Source: Actinomycetota bacterium (lineage in GTDB: Bacteria; Actinomycetota; Thermoleophilia; Gaiellales; Gaiellaceae). Taken from it: 9,282 nt of DNA. The notes beneath the pieces are model-generated. The model was not told the DNA's origin and ran no database searches. It saw nothing but the letters and a program-made list of their open reading frames with translations. Position numbers and translations under genes: made by a program. The DNA lies in assembly GCA_013812465.1 (NCBI GenBank), contig JACCTK010000327.1, forward strand, positions 1 through 9,282. The letters are read 5' to 3'. Below, in pieces: positions 1 through 8,660 of the stretch; position 1 is the first letter of the stretch, and every line of letters starts with the position of its first letter.

Positions 1-2691
1 GCCAAGACCCGCAGTCGGAGGCAGTACCGGAGCGGGGGCACGCGAGACCTCGTCCGGCCTGCCGTCTGTCCCGCTGTCCTCGTCGACATCCTCGTCGCCC
101 GGCTCGTCGAGCAGCATTCCACCCACGGACTCGACTCCCTCGAGCGCGCCGAGATCATCGCGCCGGCGCGCGAACTCGGGCTCGCGCTGCTTGAAGACGG
201 CAACCAGCGGAGCGGCCAGGAAGATCGAGCTATACGAGCCGAAGCCGATGCCGACGAGCAGCGCGAAGGCGAAGTCCTTGAGGGTGTCGCCCCCGAAGAA
301 ATAGAGCGCTGCCACTGGGAGCAAGGTGATGAAGGTCGTCGCCAGAGACCGCGGCAACACCTCCCAGAGCGAGACGTTGCCAATCACCCGGAACGACGCG
401 CGGCGCATCAGGGGAACGTTCTCGCGGATCCGGTCGAAGATGATGATGGTGTCGTAGATCGAGTACCCCAGCACGGTGAGGATTGCCGCCACGGTCGCGG
501 TGGATACCTCCCTCCCCGTCAGGGCGTACACGCCCACCGTGATCACGACATCGTGCGCGAGCGCGACGAGGACGCCGATCGAGTACTTCCACTGGAAGCG
601 AACCGAGATGTAGACCACGATCAGGAGCAGGCTGACGACGATCGCGAACAGAGCCGAGTTCGCGATCTGACGGCCGAAGCTCTCGGAGACGTTCTTGGCG
701 CCGAAGGACGTCGCCCCGAGCGCGCTGGTGAGCTCCTGGGAGAGCGTGTTCTGCTCGTCGAGGGTGAGAGACTCGGTTCGGATCTGGAAGCTGGTGTAGT
801 TGTCGCCCACGGACGTTCCCCGCCCCTGGATCACCGCCCCCTCTTGACCGATCTGCGCGGCCTGGCCTCGCACCTCTTCGAGGGAGGTGGGCTCCGGCGT
901 GCGGAACGAGAGCTGCGTGCCCCCCCGGAAGTCGATCCCGAGGTTGAGGCCTTGGAAGATGATCGCGAGGATCGAGATCGCGACGACGATCCCGGAGAAC
1001 GCGAACCAGATCCGTCGTCTCCCGATGTAGTCGGCGCGCAGCCAACGCGGGATGCCTCTGCCCGTGGTGCCCATCAGCCGCGGGTTGTCGATCCACCCGA
1101 AACCGGCCAGGAGGGCGAGAATCGCTCGCGTCGCCAGCACCGCGGTCAGCATCGAGAGGACGGTGCCGATCAGGAGCATGAGAGCGAAACCGCGGACACT
1201 CGCCGTCGCCACCGCAAACAGCACCATCGCCGTGATCGCCGTGACGACGTTGGCGTCGATGATCGTCGCGAAGCCTTTCTTGTAGCCCAATGAGATCGCC
1301 GCGCGCACGGACTTCCCGGCGCGCACCTCTTCCTTGATCCGCTCGAAGATGACGATGTTCGCATCGGCGGCGACGCCGAACGTCAGCACAAGGCCTGCGA
1401 AACCGGGCAACGTCAAGGTGACGTTGAAGAGGAGGATCGTCGCGTAGAGGAAGGCGGCGTAGACGACCAGGCCGGTGACCGCCACGAGGCCGAGGAAGCG
1501 GTAGAACAGGAGCAGGAAGAACGCGACGAGGATGATTCCGCCGATCGCGGCCTGCCACGCCTCCCGGAGTGAGTCCTTGCCGAGCGTGGCGGAGATGTCG
1601 GTGCGATCGAGCGTCTCGAACTTGACCGGGAGCGCTCCGGTCTGCAGCACGATCGCGATGTCCTGCGCCTCGTCCAAGGAGTCGAGGCCCTGGATCTGGG
1701 CCCGCCCGCCGCCGATTCCCCCCGCGAGGCTCGAGTCGGTGTAGTCGATCTGCGGGAACGTCCTGATCTCGCGGTCGAGCACGATGGCGAAGTGCTGTGG
1801 CGTCCCGCGCAGTCGTCCACGCACGTATTCCGCGCTGGTGATCGCCTCGAACCTGTCGGCACCGCGTCCGGTGAACTCCATCGTCACGATCGGGAGTCCG
1901 CCACCACTCGGGCTCGTGTCGAAGTCCGCGCGGGTGCCCGAGAGCTTTAGATCCTCACCGGTCATCTGGGGAATCTCCGGAGGCTCGTACTTGAAGAGGT
2001 AGTAATAGGTGCGGTCCGGGGCGACGCCGCCCCCCTGAGGGCCTCCAGGGCAGACAACGGCGGGCTCGCCGCACGTAATCACGACCATGTCCTCGGGCAC
2101 CGCAAAGAGGGAGCGCCCCGTCGGCACCTCCCCATCGGACTTTCGAAGCGCGTCCTCCCTCGAGTTGAACGGGCCGCTGACGACGCGCTTCGTCTTCGGG
2201 CTCACGAGGTAGTACGCGTCGGAGGTGCCCTCGTCGACCTGCGCCTGAACCCGCGACAGCAGGTCGTAGAGCCGGGGATTCTCCACCGGCTCGCCCCTGA
2301 TCGAGATCGACGGCCCGGTGAGCGAGGTCTCGAGGTCGTAGAGCTCGAGCTGGGCGGTCGTGCCGATGATCTCCGCCGCAGAGGCTGGATCTTTCACACC
2401 GGGCAGCTGGATCGTGATCTGGTCGGAGCCCTGGGTGCGAATCTCAGGCTCCGTCACGCCGAGCTTGTCGACGCGGTTTCGCATGATGTCGACGGAGCGG
2501 TCGAGATCTTCCTCGGTCAGCTCACGATCTGCGGGCGGGACGGCTTGCAGCGTGACTTCGAGGCCTCCCTGCAGGTCGAGGCCGAGAGTGGGGCTTTGTT
2601 TGAGGGGCGATCCCGGAAGGGCCAGCAGCGCCACGCCCACGAGGGCAGCGGCTAGCAGGCCGACGACGAAGATGGAGTTGCGTCGGTTCAC
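1..2691 (-). CDS. secDF: Fused protein translocase subunit SecDF (3' end beyond window)
   Basis: SecD/SecF use the proton motive force to pull exported proteins through SecYEG at the outer face of the membrane. Here one uninterrupted frame of 897 codons carries both halves and is still open at the left edge. SecD half: first membrane helix about residues 7-26, GLDLQGG at 37-43, external P1 domain to about 380, then helices with GVAADAN (Asp443) and FERI near 449-452. SecF half: starts about residue 548, GIDFRGG at 585-591, GYSIYDT around 742-748 (Asp747) followed by FDRI; the Tyr before Asp resembles actinobacterial SecF. The visible C-terminus is hydrophilic, acidic, then proline-rich. The P1 domain holds an insert with Cys207 and Cys214. 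Start is GTG at 2691, 15 bases after the yajC stop, with no clear Shine-Dalgarno, so translation probably depends on yajC. Family assignment is secure; the gene's end is not visible. Confidence 0.95.
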   Translation of the reverse strand, partial: MNRRNSIFVVGLLAAALVGVALLALPGSPLKQSPTLGLDLQGGLEVTLQAVPPADRELTEEDLDRSVDIMRNRVDKLGVTEPEIRTQGSDQITIQLPGVKDPASAAEIIGTTAQLELYDLETSLTGPSISIRGEPVENPRLYDLLSRVQAQVDEGTSDAYYLVSPKTKRVVSGPFNSREDALRKSDGEVPTGRSLFAVPEDMVVITCGEPAVVCPGGPQGGGVAPDRTYYYLFKYEPPEIPQMTGEDLKLSGTRADFDTSPSGGGLPIVTMEFTGRGADRFEAITSAEYVRGRLRGTPQHFAIVLDREIRTFPQIDYTDSSLAGGIGGGRAQIQGLDSLDEAQDIAIVLQTGALPVKFETLDRTDISATLGKDSLREAWQAAIGGIILVAFFLLLFYRFLGLVAVTGLVVYAAFLYATILLFNVTLTLPGFAGLVLTFGVAADANIVIFERIKEEVRAGKSVRAAISLGYKKGFATIIDANVVTAITAMVLFAVATASVRGFALMLLIGTVLSMLTAVLATRAILALLAGFGWIDNPRLMGTTGRGIPRWLRADYIGRRRIWFAFSGIVVAISILAIIFQGLNLGIDFRGGTQLSFRTPEPTSLEEVRGQAAQIGQEGAVIQGRGTSVGDNYTSFQIRTESLTLDEQNTLSQELTSALGATSFGAKNVSESFGRQIANSALFAIVVSLLLIVVYISVRFQWKYSIGVLVALAHDVVITVGVYALTGREVSTATVAAILTVLGYSIYDTIIIFDRIRENVPLMRRASFRVIGNVSLWEVLPRSLATTFITLLPVAALYFFGGDTLKDFAFALLVGIGFGSYSSIFLAAPLVAVFKQREPEFARRRDDLGALEGVESVGGMLLDEPGDEDVDEDSGTDGRPDEVSRAPAPVLPPTAGLG

Positions 2692-2706
2692 GGTCGGTCG
2701 ATCAGG

Positions 2707-4313
<1,607 letters not shown>

Positions 4314-4395
4314 CTACCAGCCTATTCCGAAAGCGCATACGCATGTGAGACGTGATCGTGCCGAAACCGTGCCAATGCGACGAGAGGCACCGGCG

Positions 4396-5334
4396 TCAGA
4401 GCACGAGCATCGCGTCGCCGAATGAGTAGAACCGGTACCGCTCGGCGATCGCGATCCGATAAATCTCGCGCGTCTCCTCGACGCCGGCGAAGGCCATGAC
4501 GAGCGCGAGCAAGGTCGTCCTCGGAAGGTGAAAGTTCGTCAGGAGCGCGTCCACGCGCTGGAACTCGAGGCCGGGCATAACGAAGAGATCGGTGCGTCCG
4601 CAGAGCTCGCCGGTGCGGGCGACGGTCTCGAGCGTGCGCACCGTGGTTGTCCCCACTGCAAGCACGCGCTCGGCACCTGCGATTCGCTCCCACGCCTGCG
4701 GCGTCACGCGGTAGCGCTCACCGTGCAGCACATGCTCCTCGAGACGATCGCCAGTGAGCGGCCGAAACGTGTCGAGACCGACGTGGAGCGTGATCGCGAC
4801 GTGGTCGAGCTCGGCGAGCAGGTCGCTCGTGAAGTGAAGCCCGGCGGTTGGCGCCGCAGCCGCCCCGGGCTCGCACGCGTAGACGGTCTGATAGCGCCCG
4901 GGGTCGGACAGCCGCTCGTGGATGTAAGGCGGAAGCGGCAGCTCGCCTTCGACACTCCCGACGACCCTGAGCAACCAGCGCCCGTCGCCGAGGGATTGGA
5001 CCAGCTCGACCGGCCCGAGGCGCTGTCCAGCTTGCAACCGCCGACTCGGTCGAGCCAAAGCCTCCCAGAGCCCGTCCTCGCGCTCCTCGATGAGAAGAAC
5101 CTCGACGCGACCTCCCGTCGCACGCCGAAGCTCGAGACGTGCCCGGAGAACCCTCGTGTCGTTGACAACAACGAGCTCCCCCGACAGCAAGTCGGGGAGC
5201 TCCGCGAAGACTCGATGCTCGATCTCTCCCGTCTGGCACCGGTACACGAGCAGGCGCGAGTCGTCTCGTCGTGCCCTGGGACGCTGCGCGATCAGCTCCT
5301 CCGGAAGCTCGTAATCGAGGAGAGCGGTGTCCAT
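4396..5334 (-). CDS. queA: S-adenosylmethionine:tRNA ribosyltransferase-isomerase
   Basis: QueA transfers and isomerises the ribosyl moiety of S-adenosylmethionine onto preQ1-modified tRNA to give epoxyqueuosine, acting directly after Tgt. The product is 312 residues, shorter than the roughly 340-356 usual for the family. Signature segments are present in order: YELPEELIAQRP (8-19), VVNDTRVLRARL (56-67), LPPYI (134-138), AAAAPTAGLHF (158-168), TLHVGLDTFRP (182-192), AVGTTTVRTLE (226-236), LLTNFHLPRTTLL (264-276) and the C-terminal RFYSFGDAML. The frame is open further upstream, but homology begins at MDTALLDYELP, so the ATG at 5334 is chosen. No Shine-Dalgarno precedes it, suggesting a leaderless or nearly leaderless message. 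It is first in the queA-tgt-yajC-secDF series and diverges from the coiled-coil gene 26 bases away. Confidence 0.95.
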   Translation of the reverse strand: MDTALLDYELPEELIAQRPRARRDDSRLLVYRCQTGEIEHRVFAELPDLLSGELVVVNDTRVLRARLELRRATGGRVEVLLIEEREDGLWEALARPSRRLQAGQRLGPVELVQSLGDGRWLLRVVGSVEGELPLPPYIHERLSDPGRYQTVYACEPGAAAAPTAGLHFTSDLLAELDHVAITLHVGLDTFRPLTGDRLEEHVLHGERYRVTPQAWERIAGAERVLAVGTTTVRTLETVARTGELCGRTDLFVMPGLEFQRVDALLTNFHLPRTTLLALVMAFAGVEETREIYRIAIAERYRFYSFGDAMLVL

Positions 5335-5343
5335 CCGGCGCGG

Positions 5344-5353
5344 AGAGTAGCCT
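5344..5353. promoter_or_regulatory. Overlapping divergent -10 elements between queA and the coiled-coil gene
   Basis: Only 26 bases separate the two divergent start codons. On the plus strand TAGCCT (5348-5353) fits the TAnnnT -10 pattern and would place the transcript start at or next to the ATG at 5361. On the minus strand TACTCT (5349-5344) fits the same pattern and would start two or three bases before the queA ATG. The two hexamers share the self-complementary TA at 5348-5349. Neither gene has a usable Shine-Dalgarno, which agrees with leaderless transcripts. TAnnnT is a weak pattern and no -35 boxes were recognised, so this is inference. Confidence 0.3.
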
Positions 5354-5360
5354 CGGGGCC

Positions 5361-5807
5361 ATGGATGCACTCGCCCTGGAACGTGCCCAGCAGCGCATCG
5401 CGGAGGCGGCAGCTCGTCGACCCGACCCCGCGGTGCTCGAGGCAACGCTCGAACGCTCGCGCATGCAGATCGAAACGCTCGCCGAGGTGGCAGCCGGCCT
5501 CGAAGCGTCGGTCCCTGCTCAAGTCAGCGTCGCGGTTCGCGACGGGCTCCGCACCGAGGTGCTCCCAGTCGCGCGCCATATCGCGGAGATCCGAGGTCTG
5601 CTCAATCAGACGATCCGGCGGTTGGAGCGGATCGAAGGAGACCTTCTCGCCGAGCGGCATGCACGCGTCGACGACCTGGCGCTCCTAGTCGACCTGGTCA
5701 GCTCAGGCTGGCGCGGAGTCGATGCGCGGCTGGCACGCCTCGAGCGTGGACGAGCCGAGCGATCGATCGATGTCGACGAGCTGATCGGGCACGCCACAGC
5801 CGCGTAG
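5361..5807 (+). CDS. Hypothetical alpha-helical coiled-coil protein
   Basis: I do not recognise this 148-residue protein. It has no signal peptide, membrane helix, cysteine or obvious catalytic motif and is very rich in Ala, Arg, Glu and Leu. Heptad-like spacing is clear at about residues 70-130 (for example IRRLERIEGDLLAERHARV), broken by a short Ser-Gly-Trp-Arg-Gly turn at 114-118, with shorter helices at 5-48. It looks like a soluble helical hairpin or oligomerising protein. The ATG at 5361 is chosen because the longer frame begins inside queA on the opposite strand; no Shine-Dalgarno is present, so the message may be leaderless. It diverges from queA and ends in TAG at the left arm of a large inverted repeat. 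Codon use resembles the neighbours, supporting real coding. Function unknown. Confidence 0.7.
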   Translation: MDALALERAQQRIAEAAARRPDPAVLEATLERSRMQIETLAEVAAGLEASVPAQVSVAVRDGLRTEVLPVARHIAEIRGLLNQTIRRLERIEGDLLAERHARVDDLALLVDLVSSGWRGVDARLARLERGRAERSIDVDELIGHATAA

Positions 5808-5873
5808 AGGCTTGGTGTGAAATTGTCGTGGCCGTCATCCGGCCCGCCGTGAATTTCACATCAAGCCTCCTAG
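5805..5873. terminator. Long inverted repeat between convergent genes, probable bidirectional terminator
   Basis: The left arm 5807-5824 (GAGGCTTGGTGTGAAATT) pairs with 5852-5869 (AATTTCACATCAAGCCTC) over 18 positions, with one G-U wobble in the plus-strand RNA. Allowing one bulged base, the stem also takes in TAG (5805-5807) against CTA (5870-5872). The loop is about 27 bases. The repeat starts at the stop codon of the coiled-coil gene and ends nine bases before the kinase stop codon, the usual place for a two-way terminator. There is no U tract on either side, so it may instead be a rho-assisted or processing hairpin, or a small palindromic repeat unit. The pairing is directly visible; the role is inferred. 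Confidence 0.7.
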
Positions 5874-5881
5874 CGAACGCG

Positions 5882-7282
5882 CTATTCGTCATCTGCGGTC
5901 GGAAGCACGAGCCGGAAGCGGCTTCCGGTTCCAGGTGCCGATGAGAGTTCGATCCTGCCGCCGAGAGCGACCGCAAGCTCCCTCGCGATCGGGAGTCCGA
6001 GGCCGGTTCCGTTCACGTCGTTCGAGATGAACGGCTCGAAGATGCGCTCGCGCTGCTCTGTCGAGATCCCGGGACCGGAGTCCACCACGTCCACCCGCGC
6101 CACCCCGTTCTCCGTTGCGAGCTCGAGCTCGATCCGACCCCCATCAGGCGTCCAGCGGAAGGCATTGGTGAGCAGGTTCGAGATCACCTGCAGGACGCGG
6201 TCGCCGTCCGAGATGATGACTGGCGGCTCGGGGACCGCCTCCAGCCGGTAGTCGATCTCCCGCCGCCGCGCCTCTTCGGTGAACGCGCTGTACGCGTGAT
6301 CGAGCACGCGTCCGAGATCGACCTCCTCGTGGCGAACCGTAAAGCGGTGGGCTTGCAGCTTCGCGAGGTCGAGGACGTCTCCCACCAGCCGCTCGAGGCG
6401 ATCCGCCTCCGATGCGATCACATCGAGCGAGCTGCGGACGTGCTCCGGCTCGGAGACGATCCCTTCCCGGAGCGCTTCAACATGCCCGCGAATCGCGGTC
6501 AAGGGCGTGCGTAGCTCGTGCGAGACCGACATGAGGAATGAGCGCTTCAGCTGCTCGCCCTCGGCGAGCTTCGCGACCATCCGGCGAAAACGGTCGCTGA
6601 GGAGGGAGATCTCGTCGCTTCCCTGCGGTTCCGGGATCTCGACGTCGTAGTGGCCCGCGGCGACATCCTGGGTGGCGCGCGTGAGCGTGAGCACGGGCTC
6701 GGTGAAACGTCGCGACAGCCACCAGAAGAGCATTCCGGCAAGGCCCATCCCGACGGCGAGCGCGAGCGCGAGGCGTCCCAGCAGCATCAGCCACTGCGCG
6801 CGGAGCTCCGTCACCGGCTTGGCGACGACCAGCCAGCCGAATGCCTCTGTTCCACGGGCGAGCCGGACCGGTTGCGCGGCAGCTATCAGCCTCGTGTCCT
6901 GCCCTGGTGGCGTGAACTCAAAGGTCACCAGCCGGTCCCGTGCGAGATCCACGTCCTCGAGCGCGCTACGAGGAAGCCGCGTCAACCCGAAGCGCTGGCC
7001 CGGGAAGAGCGAAAGGCCGACGTAGAAGAGCTCATCGCCGGTCGCGAGCTCGAGATTCCGAGCCGCGAATGCAGGGGCGATTGTTCCCTCGTCGCTCGAG
7101 CGCAGAGCCGCCTGGGCATACAGATCGGCGAGGCCGGCGGCCTCCCGCGAGAGCTCGCGGACGGACTCCGTCCGGGTCACGTCCTGAAAGAGTCGAACCG
7201 CGAGCGCGATGGAGACGAGACCGAACACGAGCACGACCGTGAGGAAGAGAGCGGTGAGTCGAAAGCGAAGCGTCCCGAGCAT
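5882..7282 (-). CDS. Membrane sensor histidine kinase (HAMP, HisKA, HATPase)
   Basis: This 466-residue kinase should autophosphorylate on histidine in response to an external signal and pass phosphate to the adjacent regulator. Order of parts: membrane helix about 10-32; extracytoplasmic domain about 33-162 with no recognised sensor fold; second helix about 163-190; HAMP linker about 191-244; H box SVSHELRTPL (252-261) with His255; N box around QVISNLLTNAF (365-375) with Asn373; G1 box DSGPGI (401-406); F box FEPF (415-418); G2 box GTGLGLPI (425-432). All catalytic motifs are intact. The ATG at 7282 is chosen: it follows the regulator stop by 22 bases, has GGAAG six bases upstream, and the longer upstream frame would overlap the regulator. 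It is the last gene of the operon. Which named kinase it resembles most, and its signal, cannot be told from sequence alone. Confidence 0.95.
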   Translation of the reverse strand: MLGTLRFRLTALFLTVVLVFGLVSIALAVRLFQDVTRTESVRELSREAAGLADLYAQAALRSSDEGTIAPAFAARNLELATGDELFYVGLSLFPGQRFGLTRLPRSALEDVDLARDRLVTFEFTPPGQDTRLIAAAQPVRLARGTEAFGWLVVAKPVTELRAQWLMLLGRLALALAVGMGLAGMLFWWLSRRFTEPVLTLTRATQDVAAGHYDVEIPEPQGSDEISLLSDRFRRMVAKLAEGEQLKRSFLMSVSHELRTPLTAIRGHVEALREGIVSEPEHVRSSLDVIASEADRLERLVGDVLDLAKLQAHRFTVRHEEVDLGRVLDHAYSAFTEEARRREIDYRLEAVPEPPVIISDGDRVLQVISNLLTNAFRWTPDGGRIELELATENGVARVDVVDSGPGISTEQRERIFEPFISNDVNGTGLGLPIARELAVALGGRIELSSAPGTGSRFRLVLPTADDE

Positions 7283-7304
7283 TGGGCGCTTCCAGGGTAG
7301 GCGT

Positions 7305-8012
7305 CTAGGCGGTCGGGGCGGGGGTGCGCTCGCTCGCGACCTTGTAGCCCACGCCCCAAACCGTGACGATCGGTGACGCGTCGCCGAGCTTGCGCCTGAT
7401 CTGGCGAACATGGACGTCCACCGTCCGCGTGTCGCCGGCGAACGTGTATCCCCAGACGCGCTCGAGCAGCTGGTCGCGCGTGAGGACGATGCCGCGATGG
7501 TCGAGCAGCTCCCAGAGCAGCTCGAACTCCTTCGGCGCCAGGCGGATCTCCTCGTCCCCGACGTACACCTCTCGCTTGCCCGAGTTGATCGCAAGGTCTC
7601 CGTGACGAAGCTCTTCGCTCTCGCCGCGCCGACGCTCCGGAGCCGCGCGACGGAGGACGCTCTTGACCCGCGCCACGAGCTCGCGCGGATTGAAGGGCTT
7701 CGTCATGTAGTCGTCCGCGCCAACCTCGAGGCCGATGATCTTGTCCACGTCCTCGTCGCGGGCGGTGAGCATCAGGATCGGCACGTCCGATGCCTTGCGA
7801 ACCCGGCGACAGAGCTCGACGCCGTCACCGTCCGGGAGATTGAGGTCGAGAATGATCAGCGCGGGCGGCTCGCTGGCAAGCTCGACGAGGGCATTCTGGG
7901 CGGTCGAGGCGGTTCGAACGCCGTACCCTGCGTTTCGAAGGTACGCGGCCACGAAGGTGGCGATCGAGGTCTCGTCCTCGACGACGAGAATGGAGTGCTG
8001 TTGCTGGCTCAT
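7305..8012 (-). CDS. OmpR/PhoB-family DNA-binding response regulator
   Basis: A 235-residue two-domain regulator, the partner of the kinase encoded 22 bases downstream. The receiver domain (about 6-121) has the acidic pair Glu12-Asp13, phosphoacceptor Asp56 in LDLNLPDGDG, Thr83 in LTAR and Lys105 in KPF. A linker of about 15 residues leads to a winged-helix domain (about 136-228) with the class pattern LAPKEFELLWELL, the recognition-helix region TVDVHVRQIRRKL and the wing VWGVGYKV. Its ATG overlaps the stop of the upstream secreted-protein gene as ATGA (8009-8012), and AAAGG lies a few bases before it, pointing to translational coupling. Tandem 11-bp repeats before the operon are plausible binding sites for it. 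Length and motifs are normal for the family. Confidence 0.96.
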   Translation of the reverse strand: MSQQQHSILVVEDETSIATFVAAYLRNAGYGVRTASTAQNALVELASEPPALIILDLNLPDGDGVELCRRVRKASDVPILMLTARDEDVDKIIGLEVGADDYMTKPFNPRELVARVKSVLRRAAPERRRGESEELRHGDLAINSGKREVYVGDEEIRLAPKEFELLWELLDHRGIVLTRDQLLERVWGYTFAGDTRTVDVHVRQIRRKLGDASPIVTVWGVGYKVASERTPAPTA

Positions 8013-8545
8013 CGGCCCTTTCGCCCGTCGGCCTCGTCCATCGGGGCGCCCAGCGTAAAGCGCTCGGGCTCATCCGGCAGCGGGGTGCACAGGTCGCGTT
8101 CCACGTCGCAGTCGACGCCCTCCTCGAGGGAGTACACGCCGACGTCCTCTCCTGGGTACCGCGGTTCGCTATCGAGCACGACGACTCCGCGGCCGACTGC
8201 TGAGACCGAGATGCCCGTTCCGCGGACGATGATCCTGAAGGCGCCGCCCACCATCCGAAAGCGAAGCCCCTGGCCACGGTAGAGCACGGTCTTCGGCCCA
8301 AGTCGCTCCTGGGCCAGCTTGCGACCGACGACCAGCGCCGAATAGCGATCCCGCGGTGTGAGGTCGGTCACCCGAAGCGTGCCGTTCGACAGACGTCCGA
8401 GAACGGATCCCTTCAAATCGAGCATCACCATGCCTTTGCCGTCCTCGACCGAGAGCACGCCGACGTCCGGTGCGGCTGCGCCGGCGGAGCCCCCGAGGAC
8501 CGCGAGAGCGGCGATCGAGCAGCCGAAGAGGATGAGCTTGCGCAT
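8009..8545 (-). CDS. Secreted beta-rich protein of unknown function, coupled to the two-component genes
   Basis: A 178-residue protein I cannot assign to a named family. Residues 1-25 form a Sec signal peptide (positively charged start, hydrophobic core, small residues GSAGAAA before a likely cleavage site). The mature part is dominated by short beta strands with regularly placed glycines: VLSVEDGKGMVMLDLKG then VLGRLSNGTLRVTD, and later FRIIVRGTGISVSAVGRG leading to VVVLDSE, which looks like an imperfect repeat of the same strand-Gly pattern. The C-terminal 40 residues are acidic and contain two cysteines (VDCDVERDLC), a possible disulfide outside the cell. The ATG at 8545 is chosen because the signal peptide begins there; an upstream extension in the same frame has no such features. 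Its stop overlaps the regulator start as ATGA. By position it may be a sensed partner or output of the kinase; that is inference. Confidence 0.8.
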   Translation of the reverse strand: MRKLILFGCSIAALAVLGGSAGAAAPDVGVLSVEDGKGMVMLDLKGSVLGRLSNGTLRVTDLTPRDRYSALVVGRKLAQERLGPKTVLYRGQGLRFRMVGGAFRIIVRGTGISVSAVGRGVVVLDSEPRYPGEDVGVYSLEEGVDCDVERDLCTPLPDEPERFTLGAPMDEADGRKGR

Positions 8546-8567
8546 GACGCCACGCCTAGTATCGAGA

Positions 8568-8611
8568 TTCGGCATGAATCCAGCATCAAAACCGTGTAAG
8601 AAGACTGTAAG
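8568..8611 (-). promoter_or_regulatory. Tandem 11-bp direct repeats before the secreted protein/regulator/kinase operon
   Basis: On the minus strand CTTACAGTCTT (8611-8601) is followed directly by CTTACACGGTT (8600-8590), a clean 11-bp tandem repeat. Two weaker units in the same register follow (TTGATGCTGGA and TTCATGCCGAA, to 8568), keeping T at position 2 and A at position 4. OmpR/PhoB-class regulators bind direct repeats with 10-11 bp spacing, and the operon encodes such a regulator. A -10-like GATACT lies at 8563-8558, about 27 bases beyond the second repeat and 13 bases before the ATG, with no -35 box at the expected place, as is common for activated promoters. Binding and autoregulation are inferred. 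Confidence 0.45.
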
Positions 8612-8660
8612 CCTCACTGGGGGGTGGTGGGCTAGTTTGAATCTAGGGAAAGTGCTCTCC

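Noticed and set aside
230..1558. Long minus-strand open frame of 442 residues
   Set aside because: It lies in another frame of secDF, is extremely Arg/Pro/Gly-rich without family features, and is explained by the high GC of the real gene.
4528..5688. Plus-strand open frame of 386 residues across queA
   Set aside because: Antisense to queA and out of frame with the coiled-coil gene; the queA reading is unambiguous, so this is a GC-driven shadow.
5815..5862. CRP-like palindrome TGTGAAATT ... AATTTCACA
   Set aside because: The half-sites are about 27 bases apart instead of about 6, and they lie between gene ends, not at a promoter; they are part of the hairpin stem.
7410..8282. Plus-strand open frame of 290 residues across the response regulator
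   Set aside because: Antisense to a regulator with all motifs intact; composition is non-protein-like.
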